From Candidatus Poribacteria bacterium (lineage in GTDB: Bacteria > Poribacteria > WGA-4E > WGA-3G), in the NCBI GenBank assembly GCA_022822275.1, contig JAJEBZ010000170.1, positions 1-57,369 on the forward strand: a stretch of 57,369 nt of DNA, given 5' to 3'. Shown here piece by piece: positions 1-9,019 of this stretch (position 1 is its first letter; each line of letters opens with the position of its first letter). The notes under the pieces are model-generated. The model worked only from the letters and a program-made list of their open reading frames with translations, made no database searches and was not told the DNA's origin. The position numbers and the translations under genes are program-made.

Positions 1-4
1 CGTC

Positions 5-155
5 GGTCGGGTTGAGCATAAGCGAAACCCGACAAGGGTTCGACATGTCGGGTTTCGCTTATGCTCAACCCGACCTACAACACCATATAAATATTAACGG
101 TTGTGATAAAAAACAACCAAAACACCTAAAGCTAAATAACCCTGTAAAAAATGAA
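5..155. repeat. Interspersed inverted repeat with conserved tail
   Basis: Two 30-base arms (5-34 and 46-75) are perfect reverse complements around an 11-base loop, so RNA or single-stranded DNA could form a long hairpin. The following ~80 bases (ending near CTAAATAACCCTG) recur after a related inverted repeat at 44677-44820, and a fragment recurs near 45200. Recurrence in three places marks it as a dispersed element rather than a terminator for one gene. It carries no ORF. How it moves is unknown. Confidence 0.7.
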
Positions 156-187
156 CCACGCACCTTGAAATAGGTTGTAAAAAGTAA

Positions 188-216
188 TTGAAAATACCCT
201 ATTATCATGCTATCAT
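188..216 (+). promoter_or_regulatory. Candidate sigma-70 promoter for the GHMP kinase gene
   Basis: TTGAAA at 188-193 and TATCAT at 211-216 are separated by 17 bases, about 85 bases upstream of the kinase start. This is a pattern match only. Confidence 0.4.
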
Positions 217-271
217 AGATCATATATCTCGCTATTCTTTGCAAGCAATAACTTGGCTTCAGGAGATGTTA

Positions 272-337
272 ATGGTAAAGTGTCAATTGCAGGAGAACAT
301 TAATGTTAATCAGAACAAGAGCCCCTGTTCGTATTGA
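272..337 (+). CDS. Possible 21-codon upstream ORF overlapping the kinase start
   Basis: An ATG at 272 follows AGGAG (261-265) at normal spacing and opens a 21-codon frame that ends at TGA 335-337, overlapping the kinase start out of frame. Its ribosome-binding region (AGGAGATGTTAATG) resembles that of the kinase (AGGAGAACATTAATG), as if locally duplicated. It could act as a translational coupling leader or be chance. I do not recognise the peptide. Confidence 0.25.
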   Translation: MVKCQLQENINVNQNKSPCSY

Positions 338-1355
338 TTTCGCAGGGGGGTGGAGCGATGTCGCCCTTTTCACTGAAGAATCTAAAGGACTTGTTATCAA
401 TGGTGCGATCAATCGATACGCTTATGCAACACTTGTCTGTGAAAGCCAAACGGAGTTCCCCGACTCCGTTGAACTACAACGTGTTTTAGACAAGAAAATC
501 AGAATCTATTCTGCAGATTTTGATACGTTTGTTGAGGCAGAAGATGTGCGCCAACTCGAATATGATGGAAACATTGACCTCGTAAAAGCCGCTGTTCGAC
601 AGATGTCAATACAATTCGGAAGTTTTGACCTGATTACACAGTCCAACGCACCACCAGGAAGTGGCCTCGGCACATCCGCTGCAATGGGTGTCACACTCAT
701 TGGTGTACTCGGCGCGCTTAAGGACGTAACATATCTTCCATATCAATACGCCGAACTTGCAAGCAGTATTGAACGTCATGAACTCGGTATCCTCGGCGGC
801 AAACAGGACCATTACGCAAGTGCTATCGGAGGCATCAACTTTATGGAATTTCAGGGGGAAGACGTAAAAACTTCACCAATAAAACTGCCAGCGCACATCC
901 AATACGAACTTGAAAAAAACCTCGTCCTCTGCTACACCGGTCAGTCTCGTCTTTCAGGCAATATCCATCAGAACGTCACGCAAGCGTATAAAAGCGGTAA
1001 ACCGAGTGTTAGAAAAGCTTTAGAAAACCTAAAAGCAATAGCAGATTCAACAAAAACCGCTTTAATTCGCGGGCGTTTAACGGAGTTCGGTGAACTTCTA
1101 ACTGAAAATTGGCATAACCAGAAAAAACTACATGCATCTGTAACAAATGAACAGATAGACGAATTATTCAAAATCGCAATAGAACACGGGGCAATTGGTG
1201 GGAAGGCTTGTGGAGCTGGTGGTGGTGGCTGTCTCCTCTTTTACTGCCAACCCACACGCGAACACAATGTCCGACAAAAACTGGAAGAAGCAGGCACACG
1301 AATTATTGATTTTAACTTTGAATTTGATGGACTTCAAGTTTGGAGAGCGGAATAG
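303..1355 (+). CDS. GHMP-family sugar kinase (heptose-7-phosphate/fucose kinase type)
   Basis: Predicted ATP-dependent small-molecule kinase of the GHMP superfamily, 350 aa. Seen: N-terminal RAPVRIDFAGGWSDV, typical of the D-glycero-D-manno-heptose 7-phosphate kinase and fucokinase branch; the glycine-rich ATP loop PPGSGLGTSAAMG at about residues 117-129; and the C-terminal motif GGKACGAGGGGCLLFY near 298-313. The length fits HddA-like kinases. The start is ATG 303 with AGGAG eight bases upstream. Known for the family: phosphorylation of a sugar or sugar phosphate en route to activated nucleotide sugars. The exact substrate cannot be read from the sequence and no other heptose genes are adjacent, so I leave the symbol blank. 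Confidence 0.85.
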   Translation: MLIRTRAPVRIDFAGGWSDVALFTEESKGLVINGAINRYAYATLVCESQTEFPDSVELQRVLDKKIRIYSADFDTFVEAEDVRQLEYDGNIDLVKAAVRQMSIQFGSFDLITQSNAPPGSGLGTSAAMGVTLIGVLGALKDVTYLPYQYAELASSIERHELGILGGKQDHYASAIGGINFMEFQGEDVKTSPIKLPAHIQYELEKNLVLCYTGQSRLSGNIHQNVTQAYKSGKPSVRKALENLKAIADSTKTALIRGRLTEFGELLTENWHNQKKLHASVTNEQIDELFKIAIEHGAIGGKACGAGGGGCLLFYCQPTREHNVRQKLEEAGTRIIDFNFEFDGLQVWRAE

Positions 1356-1477
1356 TCATCTAACACTTTCAGCACGCCGCAATTTGTAAAATTATTCTGT
1401 TATCTCCGTGTGCTAATTCATTCAAAAATAAGCTTCATAGACTGAAATTTAACACAATATATACGGAAGGAAGATTG

Positions 1478-2491
1478 ATGGAAAACGACCACATTGAAAC
1501 TGATTTAGAAGCCGCAGAGTTCTTAAAAGCCGCTCGTGAAAATATTTTGACCGAACTAAAAAAACGTATCGTAGGGCAAAGCGATGTTATTGACCAACTC
1601 CTTATTGCCCTTTTCTCGCAAGGGCACTGCCTTCTTGTAGGCGTGCCTGGGTTAGCAAAAACCTTACTAATCAGCACTTTTGCCAATATTCTGGAACTCC
1701 CTTTCAATCGCATTCAGTTTACGCCTGACCTTATGCCTTCAGATATAATCGGAACGGATATTATAGAAGAAGACGTGAATACTGGTAACCGCGCATTCCG
1801 TTTTATCAAGGGGCCTGTCTTTGCAAACATTGTACTTGCTGATGAAATCAACCGCACACCACCGAAAACACAAGCTGCGCTCCTACAAGCGATGCAAGAG
1901 TATAAGGTGACAGCAGGTGGCAATACTTACGCATTGGAACTTCCGTTCTTTGTGTTAGCTACACAGAACCCAATCGAACAGGAAGGTACTTATCCACTAC
2001 CGGAAGCACAACTTGACCGCTTTATGTTCAATATTTACATTGATTATCCAAACAAAGCTGAGGAAAAAGAAATTGTGATGACAACTACCTCCGCTTATGA
2101 GCCCGACATACAACCGGTCATCACGGGTGAACAGGTGTTACGATTACAGCAGATTGTGCGCAAAGTGCCAATTGCAGAGGCGATGGTAGACTATGCGGTA
2201 GAATTGAGTTTGAATACGCGTCCAACACATCCCGATGCCCACGACTTTATCAAAGATTGGGTCAATTGGGGGGCAGGACCACGCGCATCTCAATACCTTG
2301 TTTTGGGGGCAAAGGCACGCGCAATCATGCACGGACGCTATCACGTCAGTTATGAGGACATCAAAGCAGTCGCAAAACCGGTTCTACGCCACCGAATCTT
2401 GACAAACTTCAATGCTGAAGCGGATGGCATCACCAGTCTTGATATTATCTCGCAGCTGCTGGAAAAGGTTGAACCGCCAGAAGCAAACTGA
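1478..2491 (+). CDS. MoxR-family AAA+ ATPase
   Basis: Cytoplasmic AAA+ ATPase of the MoxR family, 337 aa, thought to act as a chaperone that matures partner proteins, often with DUF58 or von Willebrand proteins. Seen: Walker A region GVPGLAKT near residue 55; Walker B-like ADEINRTPPKTQAALLQAMQE around 120; sensor region ATQNPIEQEGTYPLPEAQLDRF near 165. The track begins at TTG 1475, but the adjacent ATG 1478 fits the GGAAGG ribosome-binding site better. The usual DUF58/VWA partners do not follow; instead there is a small unknown protein and a Uma2 gene, so its client is unclear. Confidence 0.9.
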   Translation: MENDHIETDLEAAEFLKAARENILTELKKRIVGQSDVIDQLLIALFSQGHCLLVGVPGLAKTLLISTFANILELPFNRIQFTPDLMPSDIIGTDIIEEDVNTGNRAFRFIKGPVFANIVLADEINRTPPKTQAALLQAMQEYKVTAGGNTYALELPFFVLATQNPIEQEGTYPLPEAQLDRFMFNIYIDYPNKAEEKEIVMTTTSAYEPDIQPVITGEQVLRLQQIVRKVPIAEAMVDYAVELSLNTRPTHPDAHDFIKDWVNWGAGPRASQYLVLGAKARAIMHGRYHVSYEDIKAVAKPVLRHRILTNFNAEADGITSLDIISQLLEKVEPPEAN

Positions 2492-2530
2492 TTTTACACC
2501 TCAGTTATCATATAGGGGCAATACACTACA

Positions 2531-2767
2531 ATGAAAGCAAAAGATACTTCCAACACGCGCGACCAAAACGCCTATAAAATGGACAAAACCGCATTTTCTG
2601 TCACTACGCTTTTTGAAAAAACTGGTGACAAGGAATATTGGAAATCCAAGACACCACAGGAACGTATGGAAGTACTGGAATTGATGCGGCAAATCAACTA
2701 TGGCTACGATCCAACTACCGCCCGACTTCAAAGAGTTCTTGAAATTGTTGAACTCACATCAGATTAA
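2531..2767 (+). CDS. Small conserved-looking hypothetical protein
   Basis: A 78-aa acidic/basic soluble protein with no signal peptide or membrane segment. Its C-terminal half (YWKSKTPQERMEVLELMRQ, then INYGYDPTTARLQRVLEIVE) resembles a short protein family often found beside nucleotidyltransferase or toxin-antitoxin-like genes; this is from memory and weak. It lies 39 bases after the MoxR gene and 14 bases before the Uma2 gene on the same strand, so it is probably co-transcribed. No function can be assigned. Confidence 0.65.
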   Translation: MKAKDTSNTRDQNAYKMDKTAFSVTTLFEKTGDKEYWKSKTPQERMEVLELMRQINYGYDPTTARLQRVLEIVELTSD

Positions 2768-2781
2768 ATGAGAATTGCGAA

Positions 2782-3390
2782 ATGGAAGAAACAAAACATA
2801 TTCAACCCAGAACGAAATTGCCATCTGCACAACAGACACCATCTGCACAACAGACACTTCGAACCGCTGACGACCTCAGGAAACAAGCGGATGATGGTTA
2901 TCGGTATGAATTGGTGAAAGGAGTCATACGTAGAACGCCAGCAATTGGATTTGAACATGGTGTACTATCAGCTAAAATTGGCAGTTTCCTTGAAGAACAC
3001 ATAAATATGCATAACTTAGGTTCTGTTTGTGGTGCTGGCACAGGATTCAAGCTCTCTCAGAATCCTGACACCGTGCGTGCACCAGATGCAGCGTTTGTTC
3101 GTCAATCTGCAATTGATGAACAGGGAATTCCTGAGAGTTATTGGGAAGGTGCGCCTGATCTTGCTGTTGAGGTTATCTCTCCAAGTGATACTTACGCAGC
3201 CGTTGAAGAAAAAGTGGATGAATGGTTGATGGCAGGTTGCGCAATGGTATGGGTAATAAATCCGCGTAGAGAGACTGTGGAGGTGTATCGGTCACCTGAA
3301 GATATTACCATTTTGCATGGCGATGACATGCTTGATGGCGGGGATGTGATTGAAGGATTTCAGTGTCAAGTGAAAGCGTTATTTGTGTGA
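2782..3390 (+). CDS. Uma2-family (DUF820) PD-(D/E)XK nuclease-like protein
   Basis: A 202-aa protein with the Uma2/DUF820 layout, a restriction-endonuclease-like fold of unproven role that is expanded in cyanobacteria and Poribacteria-like genomes. Seen: the RYELVKGVIRR start motif; RAPDAAFV; the conserved PDLAVEVISPSD acidic strand; and EEKVDEWLMAGCAMVWVINP, which supplies the Lys and the typical end. An N-terminal low-complexity stretch PSAQQTPSAQQT comes from a perfect 18-base tandem duplication (2821-2856). The start could lie a few codons downstream, but no better RBS is visible. Confidence 0.85.
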   Translation: MEETKHIQPRTKLPSAQQTPSAQQTLRTADDLRKQADDGYRYELVKGVIRRTPAIGFEHGVLSAKIGSFLEEHINMHNLGSVCGAGTGFKLSQNPDTVRAPDAAFVRQSAIDEQGIPESYWEGAPDLAVEVISPSDTYAAVEEKVDEWLMAGCAMVWVINPRRETVEVYRSPEDITILHGDDMLDGGDVIEGFQCQVKALFV

Positions 3391-3422
3391 GATAGCAGCG
3401 AAGGATAGCGTTATTCCTGAAT

Positions 3423-4787
3423 TTACGGTTCATGTGTTTTGTTAGTATCCTGTTCATACTCATCCAGTTTGCGGTATAGAGTGCGAACCCCGATATCCAG
3501 AATCTTTGCTGCTTCTGTTTTGTTCCCGCCTGTTTCAGCCAGCGTTTTCTCGATGGCTTCCCGTTCAATCTGGGTCATTGTCATACCAACCTTGCCGATT
3601 GTATCCTCATCATCAATCACTGTAAGATATTCTCCACCTACCTTTTTTGAACCTTGCTGATGTTCATTATGTGTTGTGATGGGGATAACATCGTCTTGTG
3701 TGCGATTTTCAAGTGCCTTTGCAATAGTAGATAACACCTCAAGTGTTTTCCGCAAGACGATTGCCGTATCTTCGTTATCCGTTATCTGCAACCAACTGGT
3801 ATCATCTTCAGGAATTAAGGTTGGTATCTCAGTGTGATAGGTAGTATTCGGTTCAAGCAAACGAACTGCGGAGAGAATGAGCCCCAGAATTGTCTTGTAA
3901 ATGGTGACATTTTCTGCTGCTACTGTTTCGGTATTTTGGTTGATGACCTGTATAGATGTTCCCGGTTCGTCAAGAATTTTCACAGGATATTGAGGATATT
4001 CAGGTACTGGATGCGTGGAAAAATCTGTGAGTTCAAGTTCCTCGGTTGCTGCTAAGATAATAGCGGACTCAACGGCATTTTTGAGTTGACGGACATTGCC
4101 CGGCCAGTCTGCATCTTTGAGATAGTCATGTGCTTTTGGTGTTATACCGGTAACATCTTTGTTGTGTTTTTCGCTTAATTCGGAGATAAATGCATCTACA
4201 AAAAGGGGTATATCTTCGCGTCTGTCACGTAGGGGTGGAATTTGGATTTGGAAAAGGTTCAATCTATAGTAAAGATCTTGCCTAAATTTCTCGTCTTTAA
4301 CCGATTTTTCGAGATCAACGTTTGTTGCAGCGATAATTCGGACATCAACTTTGACGTTTCTCTCACCACCGAGTCGTGTGAATTCTTGTGTTTCTAAGAC
4401 TCGGAGGAATTTGACTTGTACTTCGGGGGACATTTCACCTATTTCATCAAGGAAGAGTGTGCCACCATCAGCAAGTTCAAATACACCGCGGCGTTGGTTT
4501 GTTGCACCGGTAAATGCCCCTTTTTCGTGACCAAAGAGCTCGCTTTGAAGCAGGTCTTGATAAAACACACCACAATTGACAGCTTTGAAAAGTCTATCTT
4601 TGCGGGTACTTTTCTTGTGGATTGTCTGTGCAACGACCTCTTTTCCGACACCTGTTTCACCTGTAATGAGGACAGTTGCATTTGTTGGTGCAACCTGTTT
4701 AACTTTGCGCCAAACTATCCGCATCGCTTCGGATTCACCGATAACGGGGAATGCATTGGACTCGGTAAGGGGTGTTGAGAGGTTCAT
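3423..4787 (-). CDS. Sigma-54-dependent transcriptional activator (AAA+/Fis)
   Basis: A 454-aa enhancer-binding protein that would remodel sigma-54 RNA polymerase. Seen: AAA+ domain at about residues 15-235 with Walker A GETGVGKE, the sigma-54-contacting GAFTGA loop, Walker B GGTLFLDEIGEM and the VRIIAATN sensor; and a C-terminal Fis-type helix-turn-helix (EREAIEKTLAETGGNKTEAA) in the last ~45 residues. There is no receiver, PAS or GAF domain in front, and the ~170-residue linker between AAA+ and HTH is unusually long and of unknown fold, so it may be the sensing part. The track's TTG start (4802) is rejected for ATG 4787, preceded by GAGGAAG. Confidence 0.92.
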   Translation of the reverse strand: MNLSTPLTESNAFPVIGESEAMRIVWRKVKQVAPTNATVLITGETGVGKEVVAQTIHKKSTRKDRLFKAVNCGVFYQDLLQSELFGHEKGAFTGATNQRRGVFELADGGTLFLDEIGEMSPEVQVKFLRVLETQEFTRLGGERNVKVDVRIIAATNVDLEKSVKDEKFRQDLYYRLNLFQIQIPPLRDRREDIPLFVDAFISELSEKHNKDVTGITPKAHDYLKDADWPGNVRQLKNAVESAIILAATEELELTDFSTHPVPEYPQYPVKILDEPGTSIQVINQNTETVAAENVTIYKTILGLILSAVRLLEPNTTYHTEIPTLIPEDDTSWLQITDNEDTAIVLRKTLEVLSTIAKALENRTQDDVIPITTHNEHQQGSKKVGGEYLTVIDDEDTIGKVGMTMTQIEREAIEKTLAETGGNKTEAAKILDIGVRTLYRKLDEYEQDTNKTHEP

Positions 4788-4818
4788 TTTTCTTCCTCGC
4801 AAACCAACATATTATTGG

Positions 4819-5565
4819 TTAACTCTTATTTAGAACAATCTCAATTAACCGCTGTGGATTTTGCTTCACTTCCTCAAACACCTGAAAACCATCACGGCAC
4901 GCAGCTTCACACAGTCTTCTGATGACAACACCTTTGAGTGCCCAGTTAGTAGTGCGGAGACCTTTCTGCAGATCCCTGCCAGTTTCAACAACATGGACAT
5001 TCGGTAAATCCTCATTCACTGCTTTTCTTTGGCTTTTTGGGAGGAGAAAAACCATCGTTACAGCACGTTCCACCTCAAAAACGCGTTGTAAGGATTCAAT
5101 ATCATCCTGTCTCAATAGCGAAATAACGAGATCATAACTCTCAAACAGATCGACTGTGCGTTCAGGGACTCCATTCTCACCGAATTCTAACACCTCAAGT
5201 TCGTGAAGGGGGGCAGTGTCAAAAGGCACGATCGTATCATTTTCACCAACCGGAATCATCTTCCCATCAACACGGCAATAATACCATGGAAAATAAAGGT
5301 CAATGGTGTTCTTACCGTATTGTTCGTGTTCACGTATCTGTTTCAGACCTTCCCTCAATTGAATAAACAGAGGTCCGGTAAACATTTCGGCAGCGGGTAG
5401 TCGATAATCCTTATCTTTATCATACCATCCTTCTGCGTTGAAACCGCACAGTTCTTTGATACGCGCCTTAAGACGATCAGGTGCCCTGCAATCTTCACTA
5501 CTCAAAGGATTGTCAAGCTTATGTTTTTGCCCAGTTGTATAAGAGTTAAAGACCAAAACTTTCAT
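4819..5565 (-). CDS. Uncharacterised protein coupled to secF
   Basis: A 248-aa soluble protein without signal peptide. It begins MKVLVFNSYTTGQKHKL and contains PAAEMFTGPLFIQLREGLK. The start resembles YaaA/DUF6884-type proteins that open with a short hydrophobic strand plus polar loop, but this is weak and I do not assign a family. The track start (5649) lies inside secF; ATG 5565, four bases past the secF stop, is far more plausible and implies translational coupling. It is the distal gene of secD-secF-orf and precedes the sigma-54 activator gene by 31 bases. Function unknown. Confidence 0.75.
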   Translation of the reverse strand: MKVLVFNSYTTGQKHKLDNPLSSEDCRAPDRLKARIKELCGFNAEGWYDKDKDYRLPAAEMFTGPLFIQLREGLKQIREHEQYGKNTIDLYFPWYYCRVDGKMIPVGENDTIVPFDTAPLHELEVLEFGENGVPERTVDLFESYDLVISLLRQDDIESLQRVFEVERAVTMVFLLPKSQRKAVNEDLPNVHVVETGRDLQKGLRTTNWALKGVVIRRLCEAACRDGFQVFEEVKQNPQRLIEIVLNKS

Positions 5566-5569
5566 GATA

Positions 5570-6736
5570 CTACGCCTTTGCTTGCTGTTGTCTTTGATGC
5601 CAGATGTGCAGGATTGGACTTGCGATGAAGACTGAGGAATATGTTCCAATTAACACACCTACAATGAGTGCTAAGGCAAACGTGTTAATCTCCTCTCCTG
5701 AACTGGATAAAGCAAAAATTACAACAACAACAAAGAGCGTTGTAATTGAGGTGATAACGGTTCGGCTGAGCGATTGATTGATGCTGCGGTTTAGGACATC
5801 TGTGTATTCCGTGCCACGTAGAGATATACCGTTTTCTCGGATCCGGTCAAATACGACAATTGTATCGTTTAGCGAATACCCGATAATAGTGAGAAACGCA
5901 GCGACGGTAGGCAAATTGATCTCTTTTGAAAACACAGCGAAAATCCCCAATGTGATTAGCACATCGTGCACAAGTGCTGCAATAGCACCGATGGCATAAC
6001 GGAATTCAAATCGCCAAGAGATGTAGATCAACAAGATTGCGATTGACGAAAGGACTGACCAGAGCGCGGACCATTTAAGGTCGCGCCCAACGCTGGGACC
6101 GACTTCAGTAACATTTACACTGTCGGAGACTGCTTTCCAACCGTCACCGCCTTCAAGGAGTGCTTCTGTGAGAATCCCACCGATGCTTGCTTGTATCTGA
6201 ATAGTTGCATTTGCTGTTAGATCTATCCCGACTTCGTTTGCAAAAGTCACCTGAATCGCAGTACCGTCTTCAGTAGGTGTTACAGTGAGGATTTCATTGC
6301 GTTGTTGTAAATCGCCATCAATCAATTCAACGTTTTCTCCAGGTTTCAACAGATGTGTTTTTTCTGCAGTGCTGCTTACATGTAGGGTTGTAGCCGTTGC
6401 ATCTCCAGGGTCTGCCATAATAGGTATATTAACCGACTGTTGCTGAAATTCTGGGCGATGCCCCATGGAGACAAAAGCTTTGTTTTCGCTCGGGGCGAGT
6501 TGTATTTTGACATCTTCGTAGCCTAATTCAGCTAGTTTAGTTTTCAGTTCATCTTCAGTTACTGTCCTGTCAAAGACAACTTCAACTTTTACACCGCCAC
6601 GGAAGTCGATACCAAAATTCGGTCCGCCATGAAATACAAGAAAAACGATACCGATTGTTATCAACACAGCAGAGAACAAAAATCCGGTACGATGCTTACT
6701 GATAAAATCAATGTTTGTATTTTTTAGAAATTCCAA
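5570..6736 (-). CDS. secF: Protein translocase subunit SecF
   Basis: Inner-membrane subunit that, with SecD, uses the proton or sodium gradient to help pull proteins through SecYEG. Seen: N-terminal membrane helix followed by FHGGPNFGIDFRGGVKVEV; the DLKWSALWSVLSSIAILLIY helix; and the signature SLNDTIVVFDRIREN in the C-terminal transmembrane block. At 388 aa it is longer than the usual ~300 aa because the periplasmic domain carries roughly 100 extra residues (about 80-190) between SMGHRPEFQQQ and VTEVGPSVGRDL. It lies 115 bases downstream of secD on the same strand. Confidence 0.95.
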   Translation of the reverse strand: MEFLKNTNIDFISKHRTGFLFSAVLITIGIVFLVFHGGPNFGIDFRGGVKVEVVFDRTVTEDELKTKLAELGYEDVKIQLAPSENKAFVSMGHRPEFQQQSVNIPIMADPGDATATTLHVSSTAEKTHLLKPGENVELIDGDLQQRNEILTVTPTEDGTAIQVTFANEVGIDLTANATIQIQASIGGILTEALLEGGDGWKAVSDSVNVTEVGPSVGRDLKWSALWSVLSSIAILLIYISWRFEFRYAIGAIAALVHDVLITLGIFAVFSKEINLPTVAAFLTIIGYSLNDTIVVFDRIRENGISLRGTEYTDVLNRSINQSLSRTVITSITTLFVVVVIFALSSSGEEINTFALALIVGVLIGTYSSVFIASPILHIWHQRQQQAKA

Positions 6737-6851
6737 TTTTTTATCCTTCTATAGTCGCTTTGCCCGATTGGAAGTAGCGTGTCTTATGTCGGGCAGTCTT
6801 AGATATTATATGATTCTTGACATATCGTTGGGATGCTTGTAATCTAAATCA

Positions 6852-8801
6852 TTAGATGCTTAACTTCTCTACATCTCTATTGCCGATTGCCAACCCGTAT
6901 ATCTCGCGAGTGACAATAATTGCTGTGAACATACTTGCAAGGATACCAATACCGAGCGTAACCGCAAACCCTTTAATGGGACCGGTGCCGAAATGGTAAA
7001 GGACAAGAGCAGTAAAGAACGTTGTGAGGTTAGCATCCAAGATCGTTATAAATGCGCGTTGATACCCGCTTGTAATTGCAGCCCAGACCTTTTTGCCTGA
7101 TCGCAATTCCTCCCGTATTCGTTCAAAGATAAGGACATTTGCATCAACAGCCATACCGATAGTAAGTACAAGCCCGGCGATACCAGGCAGTGTCAACGCT
7201 GCACCAAATCCTGCTAACGCACCGAGTATAATTATCATATTAAATACAAGTGCAATGATGGCAATCAGACCAGATAATCGGTAGTAGATTATCATGAAGA
7301 CCAAGACAAAACCTAATCCTATAATTGCGGCTTTGACTCCATTGTCAATAGATTTTTTACCGAGGGAGGGGCCGACAGTCCGTTCTTCTCCGACTTGCAC
7401 GCCGACCGGGAAAGCCCCCGCTTTCAAGATATTTGAAAGATATTCAGCTTCTTGAAAGGTAAAGTTCCCCTCAATAACTGCATTGCCTCTAATCTGTGTG
7501 TTGATGACAGGGGCAGATTGTACTTTATCGTCAAGCAGGATTGCAAGATGTTCACCGACGTGGTCGCCAGTGATTTTCGCAAATTTGCTTTCACCTTTAC
7601 TGTCAAAATCCATAAGAACAACGATTTCAAAACTTGTAGTTCCAGAAGAGGGTCTGGCATCATCAATGTTTTGTCCTGTCAGCAGCACCGGGCTCTCCAC
7701 AACATACCATCCGCCTGTTTCATGATGATAACGAATTTCAGTGTTTTCAGGGAGATCGTCCGGGGGAGGCGTATCTGCTGAACCCGCCCATATATTGCCG
7801 CCACTTTTCTCATTTTTGCTCACCATCTTGAATTCCAAACGTCCCATCGTTTGCACAATCCGAAGCGGACCGGATGAATCCTTTGCCCCCGGTAATTCAA
7901 TGATAATACGTGGACGGTTTGCTTCCTGACGAATAGACGGTTCTGCGACACCGAAAGCATCTACGCGATTGCGTAAGACAATCAATACCTGCTGAATTGC
8001 CTTGTCGCTGTATTCTTGCATTCCTTTCGGACTTAGTTGTAACTTATAGTTTAATTGTGTTCCCTTTTCAGAAATAACCTGGACATCCTCAAAGAATTCA
8101 ATATCGTTAAGAAGCTGGACAGTTTTCTCCAAATACTCCTTCTTTTGTTCAGGATCAGACCTGAGTCGAGATGGGATTTGAACGGGCACGTTGAGTGCGT
8201 CTTCACCACTCACTTGTTCAACTTCACGGCATAAGATCTCTTCTCCTCTCAACATATCAGGTATAGAGAATGCATTCGTTTTTAGCAATTCTCTTTTTGA
8301 CTTTTCAAGATCAACTTCAAGAACGAGGTGGACACCACCTTTCAGATCTAAACCTAACTTCAAACGGTTGTTGGGTAGTATCTTCCGCAACGTAATTGGA
8401 AGACTTCCGAATAGATGCATATTCTCTAACATTGTGGTGGGATCTTCTTTAGCTTTCTCAGAGATAAGTCTTACGAAGAATTCCTTTGTTTCTGTCGTAT
8501 CAAACTGATAGTCTACCTCTTCCTTGAATCCAAGTTTTTCCATTTGGACAATAAAGACATCCTGAATTTCATCGATCGCTTCTTGAAAACTTGTTCCTGT
8601 CGGTAATTTTACGTCAGTTAAGTCAACTTTGAAAGTACTATCATCTGTAACTTCAAAGGCGGGTAGTACCTCCTGTAAATTCAGTGGTAGATTTCCATAC
8701 AAAGGAAGGTAAAATCTATCTGGTGTAGGGATAAGGTATAAAACCGATAACAGCAATACACCTAAGATTAAAACAATTTTCCAGATATTGAATCTGTACA
8801 T
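6852..8801 (-). CDS. secD: Protein translocase subunit SecD
   Basis: Partner of SecF in the SecDF translocation motor, 649 aa. Seen: N-terminal membrane helix (WKIVLILGVLLLSVLYLI); the LGLDLKGGVHLVLEVD motif near residue 150; a large periplasmic region; and the C-terminal six-helix block with LTIGMAVDANVLIFERIREE. Start: the track uses TTG 8804, but ATG 8801 directly follows and has AGGAG at good spacing (TATAGGAGCATTTGATG). Order secD-secF-orf, all minus strand, suggests one operon. Confidence 0.96.
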   Translation of the reverse strand: MYRFNIWKIVLILGVLLLSVLYLIPTPDRFYLPLYGNLPLNLQEVLPAFEVTDDSTFKVDLTDVKLPTGTSFQEAIDEIQDVFIVQMEKLGFKEEVDYQFDTTETKEFFVRLISEKAKEDPTTMLENMHLFGSLPITLRKILPNNRLKLGLDLKGGVHLVLEVDLEKSKRELLKTNAFSIPDMLRGEEILCREVEQVSGEDALNVPVQIPSRLRSDPEQKKEYLEKTVQLLNDIEFFEDVQVISEKGTQLNYKLQLSPKGMQEYSDKAIQQVLIVLRNRVDAFGVAEPSIRQEANRPRIIIELPGAKDSSGPLRIVQTMGRLEFKMVSKNEKSGGNIWAGSADTPPPDDLPENTEIRYHHETGGWYVVESPVLLTGQNIDDARPSSGTTSFEIVVLMDFDSKGESKFAKITGDHVGEHLAILLDDKVQSAPVINTQIRGNAVIEGNFTFQEAEYLSNILKAGAFPVGVQVGEERTVGPSLGKKSIDNGVKAAIIGLGFVLVFMIIYYRLSGLIAIIALVFNMIIILGALAGFGAALTLPGIAGLVLTIGMAVDANVLIFERIREELRSGKKVWAAITSGYQRAFITILDANLTTFFTALVLYHFGTGPIKGFAVTLGIGILASMFTAIIVTREIYGLAIGNRDVEKLSI

Positions 8802-8865
8802 CAAATGCTCCTATATTCTAAAACGATATTTTTGTGCGGCAGAATACTGCAGAAAGTCTTGTAGG

Positions 8866-8938
8866 TGCGCCTGGGAGGAATCGAACCCCCGACACGAGGC
8901 TTAGGAAGCCCCTGCTCTATCCCCTGAGCTACAGGCGC
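8866..8938 (-). tRNA. tRNA-Arg (anticodon CCT)
   Basis: On the minus strand a 73-nt cloverleaf is readable. The acceptor stem GCGCCTG pairs with CAGGCGC, followed by discriminator A. The D arm contains AGCTCAGGGGATAGAGC. The anticodon loop TTCCTAA is closed by GGGGC/GCCTC, and the T arm GGGGGTTCGATTCCTCC is present. The CCA end is not encoded. It sits between secD and apt, same strand, and reads AGG codons. Confidence 0.96.
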
Positions 8939-9019
8939 GCTTACCGCTAAACCTTATTTTAGTTGCAATCTGTTGCATTCTGTTGATATGCGTAAAATGA
9001 AATTAAAGCACAGTCTCTG

